From: Prevotella sp.
GTDB taxonomy: Bacteria > Bacteroidota > Bacteroidia > Bacteroidales > Bacteroidaceae
NCBI GenBank assembly: GCA_017651265.1
Contig: JAGCDO010000062.1
Span: forward strand, 1 to 64,000
Reading direction: 5' to 3'
DNA: 64,000 bases
Below the pieces are notes generated by a model. The model did no database searches and was not told the DNA's origin. It saw only the letters and a program-made list of their open reading frames with translations. This document shows positions 17,515 through 26,062 of the stretch, piece after piece. Within the stretch, counting starts at the first letter, position 1, and each line of letters starts with the position of its first letter. The position numbers and the translations under genes were made by a program.

Positions 17515-18024
17515 TTAAAGATAAACACCAATACCGATCTTCAATCCGATCTTACTGTAGTCAGAGTGCTCTTTGAAACTCTGGTTGTAATAAATAGAGG
17601 GTTCAACCGTTACGGTACGACTCAAGAAGAAGGCATAGCCCACTTCCACGCCTGGCATCACGTCGTTATAACTCTTATAGCCGTGCACATAGTTCACCTT
17701 GGCACCGAGGAACAGACCGTTCTGCTCAATGTAATAGCGACCGCCTACACCAGCCAACAAAGCATAGCACTTGTCATCAGAGCAGTCAAGACCAGCCTCA
17801 GCGGTAAGCATCAGGTTGTCGAGTGCCAGATAGCCCACCTGAGCAGACCCTTTTGCAGCAAATTTCTCACTACCATTATAGCTCAAGTCCAATCCTGACA
17901 GTGAAGCACCGATATAGAATTTACCTTCAGAGAACGGTGTTGTGCTCCTGCCAGAGCGATAATACTGTGCCTGTGCGGCCATGGCCATCGTTGTAACGAT
18001 GAGGAATACTAAAAATCTCTTCAT
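17515..18024 (-). CDS. Outer-membrane beta-barrel protein
   Basis: A 169-residue protein with signal peptide (residues 1-19, AAQAQ). Strand-like segments (FYIGASLSGLDLSY, VGYLALDNLMLTAEAGL, FLGAKVNYVHGY, VEVGYAFFLSRTVTVEPSIYY) indicate an eight-stranded OmpA-like barrel; the end KIGLKIGIGVYL is a terminal strand. Function unknown. It is linked to cstA upstream by the heptamer array at 18056-18097 and to nadC downstream by a 9-bp gap. Confidence 0.8.
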   Translation of the reverse strand: MKRFLVFLIVTTMAMAAQAQYYRSGRSTTPFSEGKFYIGASLSGLDLSYNGSEKFAAKGSAQVGYLALDNLMLTAEAGLDCSDDKCYALLAGVGGRYYIEQNGLFLGAKVNYVHGYKSYNDVMPGVEVGYAFFLSRTVTVEPSIYYNQSFKEHSDYSKIGLKIGIGVYL

Positions 18025-18055
18025 AATTATACAGTTTAAAATTATTCTTATTATT

Positions 18056-18097
18056 TAATTTTCAATTTTCAATTCTCAATTCTCAATTTTCAATTCC
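18056..18097. repeat. Heptamer array, cstA/beta-barrel junction
   Basis: Six 7-bp units (CAATTTT, CAATTCT, CAATTCC and one TAATTTT). The last residues of CstA (LKIEN) and its stop codon (18076-18078) are encoded within the array. Confidence 0.88.
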
Positions 18098-19512
18098 TTC
18101 CTGTACCATCCGCAGAACCAAGCCACGGCGATAATCAGGGCAGCGCCTCCCACGGCATAGCCAACGGTCATATCAAGACCGAATGCATTCTTTGATACCA
18201 TGATGAAGGAAGAGCATACGACCGTCATAAACAGTGCTGGAAGCAGCGTCACCCAGAAAGGTTTACGTTCCCTAACGAGATAGACCGTAATAGCCCAAAG
18301 CGTAAACACAGCTAATGTTTGGTTGGCCCAGCCGAAATAGCTCCATATCACGTTGAAGCCATCGGGATTCTCGATGTTATAGAACAGCAGTGCCAGCGTA
18401 GCGCCAAAGAGCGGGATACAGATCCAGATACGTTTCATGATGGTCTTTTGCTCCAAATGGATGAACTCAGCAATGATCAGTCTGGCTGAACGCAGAGCCG
18501 TATCACCACTGGTAATCGGTGCAGCCACAACACCCAGCAAAGCAAGGATACCACCGAAGGTTCCGAGCCAGCCTTCGCTCACCGCTGTCACTACTTCAGG
18601 AGCCTGCAGGGTTAACGGCTGTCCCAAATCCTGTGCTGCTCCACCATAGAAGAAGTACATCGAGACGGTTGCCCAGATCAAGGCTACCAGACCTTCGGTA
18701 ATCATAGCACCATAGAACATCGGTCGTCCCATCTTCTCGCTCTTCACACAGCGTGCCATCAACGGTGTCTGTGTAGCATGGAAACCACTGATAGCACCGC
18801 AGGCAATCGTGATGAACAAGGCTGGGAATATCGGTGTCGTGAATCCTTCACCACTGATGCCTTCATACAGCTCGGGCAGCGTAGGCCACTTGATGAACAA
18901 TACAGCCATCAGGGCCACGGCCATGAACAACATGGAGATGGCGAACAGTGGGTAGATCTTTCCGATAATCTTATCAATAGGAAGCATCGTGGCAATGATA
19001 TAATACACAAAGATGATACCGCACCAGATATATACCCAAGTGAGTCCTTCACCGCAGATCTTACCGAGGATCAGCGCAGGACTATATACAAACACTGCAC
19101 CTACCATCATCAGGAGGAATACGGAGAATACCAGCATCACGTTCTTAGTGGTCTTACCCAAGTAACGACCAATCAGCTCGGGCTGTCCGGCACCATCATT
19201 TCTCATAGAAAGCATACCGCTGAGGTAATCGTGTACTGCTCCGGCAAAGATACAGCCCAACACAATCCACAGATAGGCAGCGGGACCGAACTTTGCTCCC
19301 ATGATAGCACCGAAGATGGGACCTGTACCAGCAATGTTCAGGAACTGGATCATAAAGATCTTCCATCCGGGAAGGACAATGAAGTCCACACCGTCGGCTT
19401 TCGACAAGGCAGGTGTCGGTCGGTCGTCAGGACCAAAAACTTTCTCAATAAACTTACCATAGACCATGTAGCCTATGACCAAAGCGAAAAGACTCAGTAC
19501 AAAAGTAATCAT
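18076..19512 (-). CDS. cstA: CstA-like pyruvate/peptide transporter
   Basis: A 478-residue integral membrane protein of the carbon-starvation CstA family, short form with about a dozen transmembrane segments. Signature stretches are at the N-terminus (GYMVYGKFIEKVFG, FIVLPGWKIFMIQFLNIAGTGPIFG) and further in, AGAVHDYLSGMLSMRNDGAG and GFHATQTPLMARC. Family members import peptides or pyruvate, probably with protons. Own promoter at 19540-19547. Its C-terminal residues come from the heptamer array. Confidence 0.92.
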   Translation of the reverse strand: MITFVLSLFALVIGYMVYGKFIEKVFGPDDRPTPALSKADGVDFIVLPGWKIFMIQFLNIAGTGPIFGAIMGAKFGPAAYLWIVLGCIFAGAVHDYLSGMLSMRNDGAGQPELIGRYLGKTTKNVMLVFSVFLLMMVGAVFVYSPALILGKICGEGLTWVYIWCGIIFVYYIIATMLPIDKIIGKIYPLFAISMLFMAVALMAVLFIKWPTLPELYEGISGEGFTTPIFPALFITIACGAISGFHATQTPLMARCVKSEKMGRPMFYGAMITEGLVALIWATVSMYFFYGGAAQDLGQPLTLQAPEVVTAVSEGWLGTFGGILALLGVVAAPITSGDTALRSARLIIAEFIHLEQKTIMKRIWICIPLFGATLALLFYNIENPDGFNVIWSYFGWANQTLAVFTLWAITVYLVRERKPFWVTLLPALFMTVVCSSFIMVSKNAFGLDMTVGYAVGGAALIIAVAWFCGWYRKELKIEN

Positions 19513-19539
19513 TTTCTATGCTTGTAACGTTTGATATGG

Positions 19540-19701
19540 CAAAGGTACAAATTAACAAGCAAAAAACCAAATGAAAAGTCAATTTCTTTTTGTTTTTTGC
19601 TCACTTATGTGTACCTTTGACTACGTCGAAGGTACTCTCACTCGACAATAAAAGAAAAAAACGCTTTTTCTTTGTATTGTGCTCGTTTATCCGTACCTTT
19701 G
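19540..19701. repeat. Two back-to-back promoter modules
   Basis: From the CAAAGGTA edge at 19540 to the TACCTTTG edge at 19701, two modules meet at the palindromic core at 19611-19635 (GTACCTTTGAC ... GTCGAAGGTAC). Each has an A/T-rich hairpin. The left edge is the cstA promoter (minus strand, -7 box 19540-19547) and the right edge that of the GHL10 gene (plus strand, -7 box 19694-19701). Confidence 0.7.
19694..19701 (+). promoter_or_regulatory. Promoter -7 box of GHL10 gene
   Basis: TACCTTTG followed by GCAC, 16 bp before the ATG at 19718. Confidence 0.6.
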
Positions 19702-19717
19702 CACTCAAAATTCTGTC

Positions 19718-21157
19718 ATGAAGAAAATAATCGTACTCATCATACTGTTCCTGACGATAGGAACACCCCTATATATTACCGCTCAGACAGTCGACCGCGA
19801 GATCCGTGCCGTATGGCTTACTACCATCGGCGGTATTGACTGGCCCCGCCAATACGCCAACGCCTCTTCGCCTGCTTCTATTGAACGTCAGAAACAAGAG
19901 CTGACAAGGGTGCTCGACCGACTAAAAGCCATCAATATCAATACCGTTTTATTACAAACCCGTATTCGCGGAAGCGTGATCTACCCGTCGAAATATGAAC
20001 CGTGGGATGGCTGTATGTCGGGCAGACCTGGTGTCAGTCCAGGATATGACCCGCTACGTTTCGCTATCGATGAATGTCATAAAAGAGGAATGGAAATCCA
20101 TGCCTGGGTAGTAACCATTCCCATGGGTAAATGGAACGGTATAGGCTGTCAGCAGATGCGCCGTAAGAATGCCTCCCTTTTACGGAAGATCGGTGATGAG
20201 GGATACCTCAACCCAGAGCTACCACAAACCGCTGATATCATTGCAGATATCTGCGAAGAGATAACGAAAAACTATAATGTTGACGGAATCCACCTTGACT
20301 ATATCCGTTACCCCGAGAACTGGAAGCTTCGTGTGAGCAAGCAGCAAGGACGGGAAAATATTACTCGCATTGTACGGAAAATTCACAGCAAAGTAAAAGC
20401 CATCAAACCACAGATCAAGTTATCGTGCTCCCCTCTTGGAAAGTACGACGACCTGACTCGCTATCCTTCCCGTGGATGGAATGCTCGCACCACAGTTTGT
20501 CAGGATGCACAGATGTGGTTGCGTACCGGTTTGATGGATCAGCTATACCCGATGCTGTACTTCAAGGACAACAACTTCTACCCCTTCGCCATCGACTGGG
20601 CCGAACGCAGTAAGGCAGGACAAGTGGCTGCTGGCTTGGCTATCTATATGCTTGACCCCAAGGAAGGGAACTGGAAGATCAGTGAGGTGAAACGACAACT
20701 CAATGTGTGCCGACAACTCGGATTGGGCCACTGTTTCTTCCGTGCCAAGTTCGTGTTAGACAACCATCAAGGTATCTACGATTACCTGCGTGTTTTCAAC
20801 TTCGCTCAGCAAGGAATGGATGGATTTGCCTATCCATACTACAGTATTAATAACACTGTTCAAAGCAGTGGAAACGCTGTGAGCCTCATCAACACACAGG
20901 TGCCAGATCCCAAGCAAATCCGTCAAGATCTCCCTTGGATAGTTAGCAACGGACAGCGGGTATCTCTTCCCAATAAATCAGAAGCGCTCGATACCGACAT
21001 GATACTCGTAAAAAACCTTGCTGGGAACGCTGTTGCTACGCTAGTGCGCCACGGTAACCAGCTGGACATCCACACATTGCCAAACGGCATGTTTATCCTT
21101 TATACACTTGATAAACGAGGAAAGACGCACCGATTGGCGTTCTTAAAGAAGGTTTGA
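19718..21157 (+). CDS. GHL10-type glycoside hydrolase (DUF187)
   Basis: A 479-residue exported protein; ATG 19718 gives a clean signal peptide (residues 1-22), whereas the longer frame from 19679 crosses the promoter. It matches the GHL10/YngK family: REIRAVWLTTIGGIDWPRQ at the N-terminus, HAWVVTIPMGKWNG, GIHLDYIRYP (barrel strand with acidic residues, ~200) and QLYPMLYFKDN. Family members are thought to cleave peptidoglycan-like or other glycosides. Residues ~395-479 look like a C-terminal beta domain. A structured region follows: CTCCGCCA at 21164-21171 pairs with TGGCGGAG further on, around a smaller hairpin. Confidence 0.88.
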   Translation: MKKIIVLIILFLTIGTPLYITAQTVDREIRAVWLTTIGGIDWPRQYANASSPASIERQKQELTRVLDRLKAININTVLLQTRIRGSVIYPSKYEPWDGCMSGRPGVSPGYDPLRFAIDECHKRGMEIHAWVVTIPMGKWNGIGCQQMRRKNASLLRKIGDEGYLNPELPQTADIIADICEEITKNYNVDGIHLDYIRYPENWKLRVSKQQGRENITRIVRKIHSKVKAIKPQIKLSCSPLGKYDDLTRYPSRGWNARTTVCQDAQMWLRTGLMDQLYPMLYFKDNNFYPFAIDWAERSKAGQVAAGLAIYMLDPKEGNWKISEVKRQLNVCRQLGLGHCFFRAKFVLDNHQGIYDYLRVFNFAQQGMDGFAYPYYSINNTVQSSGNAVSLINTQVPDPKQIRQDLPWIVSNGQRVSLPNKSEALDTDMILVKNLAGNAVATLVRHGNQLDIHTLPNGMFILYTLDKRGKTHRLAFLKKV

Positions 21158-21375
21158 TAATGCTCCGCCACGATTCTTCTGGTAATCACGTAATTACATT
21201 AATATGGCGGAGGAATATGTGAATAACTTATGACAGACGCTAATTGAAATATCAGGTGCCTCTTTTTCTTAGGTTTTTCGCTCGGTTTGCACTACTTTGC
21301 GAATAAATCCGCGAACTTACTCCATCTTGGCATAAAAAAAGAATGAATTCTTTTTGTTCTGCTCTCGATTTTTCG

Positions 21376-21383
21376 TAACTTTG
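21376..21383 (+). promoter_or_regulatory. Promoter -7 box of purU-his run
   Basis: TAACTTTG followed by GCACG, 49 bp before purU. It may serve the whole plus-strand series through fbp, since no comparable box is seen in the short gaps that follow. Confidence 0.6.
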
Positions 21384-21432
21384 CACGCGATATAAAATAT
21401 GAGGGAATTGAACAAACAGAAATAAGTTAAGA

Positions 21433-22296
21433 ATGAAACCCACAGCAATTATGCTTCTGCACTGCCCGGATCAGCCTGGCATCATTGCAGAAATAACCAA
21501 GTTCATCACGGATAACAACGGTAACATTGTCTATCTAGACCAGTATGTTGACCGTCAGGATGGAATGTTCTTCATGCGCATTGAATGGGAACTTGACCAG
21601 TTCCTCGTACCGCGTGAAAAGATCAAGGAATACTTCGAAACGCTCTATGCACAGCGCTATCAGATGACCTTCAGTCTGTACTTCAACGACGAGAAGCCGC
21701 GCATGGCGATCTTCGTATCGAAGATGAGTCATTGTCTGTACGACCTGCTGGCACGCTGGAAGGCGGGAGAGTTCGATGTGGAGATTCCTTGTATCGTATC
21801 CAATCATGAGGACCTCCGCTACGTGGCTGAGCAGTTCGACATCCCCTACTACGTGTGGAGCATCAAGAAAGACCACTCGAACAAGGCTGAGGCGGAAGCT
21901 GCCGAGATGGAACTGCTGAAGGAAAAGAAGGTGACATTCATCGTGCTGGCCCGCTATATGCAGATTATCAGCGACGAGATGATTGCCAAATATCCGCACC
22001 ATATCATCAATATCCACCATTCGTTCCTGCCAGCCTTCATCGGCGCCAAGCCTTATCATCAGGCATGGGAAAGAGGCGTGAAAGTGATTGGTGCTACCAG
22101 TCATTATGTAACAGCCGACTTGGATGCGGGTCCTATCATTGAGCAGGACGTGACACGCATTACCCATAAGGACACACCAGAGAGTCTGGTACTCAAAGGC
22201 AAGGACCTGGAGAAGATCGTGCTCTCACATGCAGTATCCAAGCATATCCAGCGTAAGATTCTCACCTACAACAATAAGACAATCATATTTAGCTAG
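21433..22296 (+). CDS. purU: PurU, formyltetrahydrofolate deformylase
   Basis: A 287-residue enzyme that hydrolyses 10-formyl-THF to formate and THF, supplying formate for purine synthesis. Residues 5-80 are an ACT domain (LLHCPDQPGIIAEITKFI); residues 90-280 are the formyltransferase fold with LARYMQIIS, the catalytic HHSFLPAFIGAKPYHQAW and GATSHYVTADLDAGPIIEQD. Complete. Its stop codon lies in the GTGAGAG-type heptamer array that leads to hisH. Purine and histidine synthesis share AICAR, which may explain the neighbourhood (inference). Confidence 0.95.
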   Translation: MKPTAIMLLHCPDQPGIIAEITKFITDNNGNIVYLDQYVDRQDGMFFMRIEWELDQFLVPREKIKEYFETLYAQRYQMTFSLYFNDEKPRMAIFVSKMSHCLYDLLARWKAGEFDVEIPCIVSNHEDLRYVAEQFDIPYYVWSIKKDHSNKAEAEAAEMELLKEKKVTFIVLARYMQIISDEMIAKYPHHIINIHHSFLPAFIGAKPYHQAWERGVKVIGATSHYVTADLDAGPIIEQDVTRITHKDTPESLVLKGKDLEKIVLSHAVSKHIQRKILTYNNKTIIFS

Positions 22297-22333
22297 AAGT
22301 GAGAAGCTAGAGGTGAGAGGTGAGATAGTGAGA
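22291..22333. repeat. Heptamer array, purU/hisH junction
   Basis: Units AGCTAGA, AGTGAGA, AGCTAGA, GGTGAGA, GGTGAGA and an 8-bp TAGTGAGA. The purU stop TAG (22294-22296) is part of the first unit. A short 9-bp array (TTCGTCTAA-like, about 22341-22366) follows. The same heptamers recur inside hisH at 22753-22780. Confidence 0.85.
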
Positions 22334-22384
22334 GGCGAAAATTCGTCTAATTCGTCTAATTCGTAGAGGAGATATTTAGTAGAG

Positions 22385-22996
22385 ATGCAAGTTGCAATAG
22401 TTAAATATAATGCAGGGAATGTGTATTCCGTGGTGAACGCTGTCAGACGACTGGGAATTGATCCGGTGCTGACCGATGATCCCGTACTGCTCGGACAGGC
22501 CGACCGCGTGATCTTTCCAGGACAAGGGGAGGCACGTACCGCCATGGAGTATCTGCATCAGCACGGACTAGTGGAGGTGATTCGCTCACTCAAGCAACCC
22601 GTACTGGGCATCTGCATCGGACAGCAGTTACTGTGCAGCCATTCCGAGGAGGGAGATGTCGACTGCATAGGCATCTTCGACGCGGAGGTGAAACGGTTCC
22701 AGCCGCAACGGCACGAAGACAAGGTACCATGCATGGGATGGAACAGAATAGAGGTGAGAGGTGAGAAGCCAGAGGTGAGAGACCTGTTTGCCGGACTCGG
22801 TGAGGATCCCTACGTCTATTTCGTACACAGCTACTATGTACCGCTGTGCAACGATACGGCTGCCGTGTCCGACTATATCCTGCCCTACTCTGCCGCCCTG
22901 CAAAAAGATAATTTCTATACCTGCCAGTTCCACCCGGAGAAGAGCGGTAGCGTGGGCGAAAGAATACTTAGGAACTTCATCAACTTTGAACTTTGA
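22385..22996 (+). CDS. hisH: HisH, IGP synthase glutaminase subunit
   Basis: A 203-residue class I glutamine amidotransferase that feeds ammonia to HisF. The nucleophile Cys is in LGICIGQQLL (~80), with the His/Glu pair near the C-terminus in FHPEKSG. A loop at about residues 123-135 (IEVRGEKPEVRD) is encoded by four heptamers of the GGTGAGA type. The usual sequence around it (MGWN before, YFVHSYY after) is intact. The last residues and the TGA stop lie in a TCAAAGT-type array. Confidence 0.95.
   Translation: MQVAIVKYNAGNVYSVVNAVRRLGIDPVLTDDPVLLGQADRVIFPGQGEARTAMEYLHQHGLVEVIRSLKQPVLGICIGQQLLCSHSEEGDVDCIGIFDAEVKRFQPQRHEDKVPCMGWNRIEVRGEKPEVRDLFAGLGEDPYVYFVHSYYVPLCNDTAAVSDYILPYSAALQKDNFYTCQFHPEKSGSVGERILRNFINFEL
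22753..22780. repeat. In-frame heptamers inside hisH
   Basis: Units GGTGAGA, GGTGAGA, AGCCAGA, GGTGAGA match the array just upstream of the gene (22291-22333). The upstream AGCTAGA, which carries a TAG, appears here as AGCCAGA, which does not. The copy encodes part of a loop before the FVHSYY motif. Confidence 0.8.
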
Positions 22997-23023
22997 ACCT
23001 TGAACTTTGAACTTTGAACTTTA
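22982..23023. repeat. Heptamer array, hisH/hisA junction
   Basis: Six units AACTTTG with single variants (AACCTTG, AACTTTA). The hisH stop TGA (22994-22996) lies within it, and hisA starts 3 bp after it. Same unit as the arrays around the four-helix-bundle gene and between the ABC genes. Confidence 0.88.
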
Positions 23024-23026
23024 ATT

Positions 23027-23755
23027 ATGATAGAACTCATACCCGCCATTGACATCATCGGAGGAAAGTGCGTAAGACTGACCAAAGGTGACTACAACCA
23101 GAAGACCGTCTATAACGACGATCCTGTGGAAGTAGCACGCGAGTTTGAGGCCATGGGCTTCAAACGACTGCATGTAGTTGACCTTGACGGGGCGAAATCG
23201 AAACACATCGTGAATGTGGATGTGCTTCGTCGTATCACAACGGAAACCAATCTCACTGTAGATTTCGGCGGAGGTATCAAGACCGAGGAGGATATCCAGA
23301 CGGCCTTTGACAATGGTGCCGCCATGGTGACAATAGGTAGCGTGGCTGTAACCCAGCCAGAGCTGTTCATCTCATGGCTTCATACCTTTGGAGCAGAACG
23401 AATGATTCTAGGCGCTGATGTGCGCAACGGTATGATCAGCATCAACGGATGGAAAGAGGACTCGCAGGAATTGTTACTACCGTTCCTGCAACGATATATC
23501 GACCACGGTGTGAAGAACGTGCTCTGCACGGAGATTTCCAAGGACGGTACCCTGTCAGGACCGGCTGTTACCCTGTATAAGGAGATTATGGCTGCCTATC
23601 CCGACCTCCACCTCATCGCCAGCGGCGGTGTGTCTTCCACAGAGGATATTCTCGAGCTGGAGCGCGAAGGAATCCCTGCTGTCGTCTTCGGCAAGGCCTT
23701 CTACGAGGGCCGCATCGATGCATCCCGATTACTAAAACGTCCAACAACCCTATAA
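23027..23755 (+). CDS. hisA: HisA, ProFAR isomerase
   Basis: A 242-residue TIM-barrel isomerase acting on phosphoribosylformimino-AICAR phosphate. Begins ELIPAIDIIGGKCVRLTKGDY with the catalytic Asp of strand 1; the second half has the matching catalytic residues in CTEISKDGTLSGP and the phosphate site in IASGGVSSTEDI. Normal length. Lies between hisH and hisF in the usual order. Confidence 0.96.
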   Translation: MIELIPAIDIIGGKCVRLTKGDYNQKTVYNDDPVEVAREFEAMGFKRLHVVDLDGAKSKHIVNVDVLRRITTETNLTVDFGGGIKTEEDIQTAFDNGAAMVTIGSVAVTQPELFISWLHTFGAERMILGADVRNGMISINGWKEDSQELLLPFLQRYIDHGVKNVLCTEISKDGTLSGPAVTLYKEIMAAYPDLHLIASGGVSSTEDILELEREGIPAVVFGKAFYEGRIDASRLLKRPTTL

Positions 23756-23798
23756 ACCCCATTAACATATTATGCCCATCAACCCCATACACCCATCC
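23740..23798. repeat. Nonamer-type repeat spanning hisA end and hisF start
   Basis: Degenerate CCCATnAAC units follow the hisA stop and run through the hisF start codon, so that the first ten residues of HisF ([10 protein letters not shown]) are repeat-encoded. Confidence 0.7.
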
Positions 23799-24566
23799 GG
23801 ACTCGCCAAAAGAATCATCCCCTGCCTGGACGTCAAAGACGGACAGACCGTCAAGGGAACGAATTTTGTCAACCTGCGCCATGCAGGCGACCCGGTGGAA
23901 CTGGGGAAAGCCTACAGCGATGCAGGTGCCGACGAACTGGTGTTCCTCGACATTACCGCCTCGTTCGAGGGTCGTAAGACCTTCACAGAGATGGTAACAC
24001 GCGTGGCACAGGAGATCAATATCCCCTTTACCGTGGGCGGCGGCATCAATGCCTTGGAGGATGTGGAACGACTGCTCCATGCGGGAGCTGATAAGGTGAG
24101 CGTGAACTCTGCTGCCATCCGACGGCCGGAGCTGATCGATGAGATTACCCGTCAGTTTGGTTCACAGGTATGTGTTTGCGCCATCGACGCCCGCTTCGAT
24201 CCCGACGGCTGGCACTGCTATGTGAAAGGCGGTAGGGAACGTGTGGAACGCGGACTCTTTGAATGGGCCCATGAAGCCCAGGAACGTGGTGCAGGAGAGA
24301 TTCTGTTTACCAGTATGGATCATGATGGCGTGAAGGAAGGCTATGCCAACGAGGCACTGGCACGACTGGCAGACGACCTGAAGATCCCTATCATCGCCAG
24401 TGGCGGTGCAGGAAAGAAGGAACATTTCCGTGATGCCTTCACCATCGGTAAGGCCGATGCGGCACTGGCTGCCAGCGTGTTCCACTTCGGCGAGATACCT
24501 ATCCCTGAACTGAAGGAATACCTCCAGTCGGAAGGCATCAACGTCCGTCCTCCTTCCACCCATTAA
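23772..24566 (+). CDS. hisF: HisF, IGP synthase cyclase subunit
   Basis: A 264-residue TIM-barrel cyclase that with HisH makes imidazole-glycerol phosphate and AICAR. Catalytic Asp in [19 protein letters not shown]; the second Asp is in [14 protein letters not shown]; the phosphate site is in [12 protein letters not shown] and [12 protein letters not shown]. Homologues usually start just before [10 protein letters not shown]; the extra N-terminal [10 protein letters not shown] comes from the 9-bp repeat. The stop codon lies within the next repeat array. Confidence 0.96.
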   Translation: MPINPIHPSGLAKRIIPCLDVKDGQTVKGTNFVNLRHAGDPVELGKAYSDAGADELVFLDITASFEGRKTFTEMVTRVAQEINIPFTVGGGINALEDVERLLHAGADKVSVNSAAIRRPELIDEITRQFGSQVCVCAIDARFDPDGWHCYVKGGRERVERGLFEWAHEAQERGAGEILFTSMDHDGVKEGYANEALARLADDLKIPIIASGGAGKKEHFRDAFTIGKADAALAASVFHFGEIPIPELKEYLQSEGINVRPPSTH

Positions 24567-24603
24567 CCCCATCAAGTCCATCAACCCCATTAAGCCCATC
24601 AAA
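24559..24603. repeat. Nonamer array, hisF/hisIE junction
   Basis: Five 9-bp units (CCCATTAAC, CCCATCAAG, TCCATCAAC, CCCATTAAG, CCCATCAAA). The hisF stop TAA (24564-24566) is in the first unit and hisIE starts 5 bp after the last. Confidence 0.85.
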
Positions 24604-24607
24604 TCAT

Positions 24608-25258
24608 ATGAACAAGATAGATTTCAACAAACTCAACGGCCTCGTCCCTGCCATCATTCAGGACGCTACAACAAAGAACGTACTGATGCTCGGATTCATG
24701 AATCAGGAGGCTTACGAAAAAACCCTTGCCACCAAGCACGTCACCTTCTGGAGTCGTTCGCGCAACTGCTTATGGACAAAAGGAGAAACAAGTGGCAACT
24801 TCCTCGATCTGGTGAGTATCCAGAACGACTGTGATAACGACACGCTACTGATCAAGGTGCACCCGCAAGGTCCTACCTGTCATACAGGTACCGACACCTG
24901 CTGGGGTGAGGACAATGTTGGGCATCCACTCGCCTTCCTCTCCGAACTGCAGGACTTCATCGAGAAGCGCCACGAGGAGATGCCTGAGGGTTCCTACACC
25001 ACCAAGCTGTTCAAGGACGGTGTAAACAAAATGGCACAGAAGATGGGTGAAGAGGCACTGGAGGCAGTCATCGAGGCTTGCAACGGCACTAACGAGAAAC
25101 TCATCTACGAGGTGTCGGACATGATCTACCATATGCTCGTCCTGCTCACCGGCAAAGGTCTTCGTATCGAAGACATCGTTACGGAACTGGCCAAACGCCA
25201 TGATCCTAACTGGGACAAGAAACGTCGCGTGGCGAAGAGCAAAGGCGAGATGGAATAA
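24608..25258 (+). CDS. hisI: HisIE, PRA-CH cyclohydrolase / PRA-PH pyrophosphatase
   Basis: A 216-residue bifunctional enzyme for steps 2 and 3 of histidine synthesis. Residues 1-115 are the HisI cyclohydrolase with metal-binding FWSRSRNCLWTKGE, NDCDNDTLLI and GPTCHTGTDTC; residues 120-205 the HisE pyrophosphatase with GSYTTKLFKDG and KMGEEALEAVIEA. Usual fused form in Bacteroidetes. It completes the histidine pathway in this window. Confidence 0.95.
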   Translation: MNKIDFNKLNGLVPAIIQDATTKNVLMLGFMNQEAYEKTLATKHVTFWSRSRNCLWTKGETSGNFLDLVSIQNDCDNDTLLIKVHPQGPTCHTGTDTCWGEDNVGHPLAFLSELQDFIEKRHEEMPEGSYTTKLFKDGVNKMAQKMGEEALEAVIEACNGTNEKLIYEVSDMIYHMLVLLTGKGLRIEDIVTELAKRHDPNWDKKRRVAKSKGEME

Positions 25259-25291
25259 GTAAACGACCATCCTATCATAATAAATACAACC

Positions 25292-26002
25292 ATGTTGATA
25301 GAATACAAGAAAGTACGTATCTTCCAGGAAGATGTATGTGTGTTGAACGATGTTGACTTCCATGTGGAGGAAGGCGAGTTCATCTACATCATCGGTAAGG
25401 TGGGATCAGGAAAGAGCTCACTCCTGAAGACCACCTATTGTGAGCTGGACATTGAGAGCGGTGAACAGGCAATGGTGCTCGACCGCGATATCTTGAACAT
25501 ACGACGTAGGGAGATTCCTGCCCTGCGGAAGGAGATGGGTATCATCTTCCAGGATTTCCAGCTGCTGCACGACCGCACAGTGGCCAAGAATCTACGCTTC
25601 GTACTGAAGGCTACGGGATGGAAGAACAAGAAAGAGATTGAGGAACGCATCGACGAGGTATTGGAGATGGTGGGCATGCTGGAGAAAAAGGACAAGATGC
25701 CCCACGAGCTGTCGGGCGGTGAACAACAGCGTATCGCCATCGCCAGGGCTATCCTGAACAAACCCAAGATCATCATCGCCGACGAGCCCACGGGAAACCT
25801 CGACCCTGAGACCGCAACCTATATCATCGACCTGCTCCGACAGATCAGTCAGACGGGTACGGCCATCGTTATGACCACGCATAATATCCCGATGCTCGAC
25901 AAGTTCCCTGGGATTGTCTATCGCTGTAAAGACGGTGCCATCTATGACGTTACGAACGATTATAACAAGATGGACCTAACGGAAGACTCGGAGGATAGTT
26001 GA
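25292..26002 (+). CDS. ftsE: FtsE-like ABC ATPase
   Basis: A 236-residue ABC ATPase. Walker A GKVGSGKS (~36-43), Q-loop IIFQDFQLLHDRTV, signature LSGGEQQR, Walker B IIIADEPTGNLD and the switch His in MTTHN. The sequence pattern is that of Bacteroidetes FtsE, which with FtsX controls peptidoglycan hydrolases at the septum; a LolD-type exporter ATPase is the alternative. No FtsX permease is adjacent, so it works with a partner elsewhere. The stop codon lies in a heptamer array before lysC. Confidence 0.82.
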   Translation: MLIEYKKVRIFQEDVCVLNDVDFHVEEGEFIYIIGKVGSGKSSLLKTTYCELDIESGEQAMVLDRDILNIRRREIPALRKEMGIIFQDFQLLHDRTVAKNLRFVLKATGWKNKKEIEERIDEVLEMVGMLEKKDKMPHELSGGEQQRIAIARAILNKPKIIIADEPTGNLDPETATYIIDLLRQISQTGTAIVMTTHNIPMLDKFPGIVYRCKDGAIYDVTNDYNKMDLTEDSEDS

Positions 26003-26031
26003 CAGTTGATAGTTGACAGTTGACAATTAAG
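25997..26031. repeat. Heptamer array, ftsE/lysC junction
   Basis: Units AGTTGAC, AGTTGAT, AGTTGAC, AGTTGAC and AATTAAG. The ftsE stop TGA (26000-26002) lies in the first unit. It is the reverse complement type of the array at 4518-4552. Confidence 0.85.
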
Positions 26032-26062
26032 TGATGAAAGTATAACAATAAAAAATAAGGAT

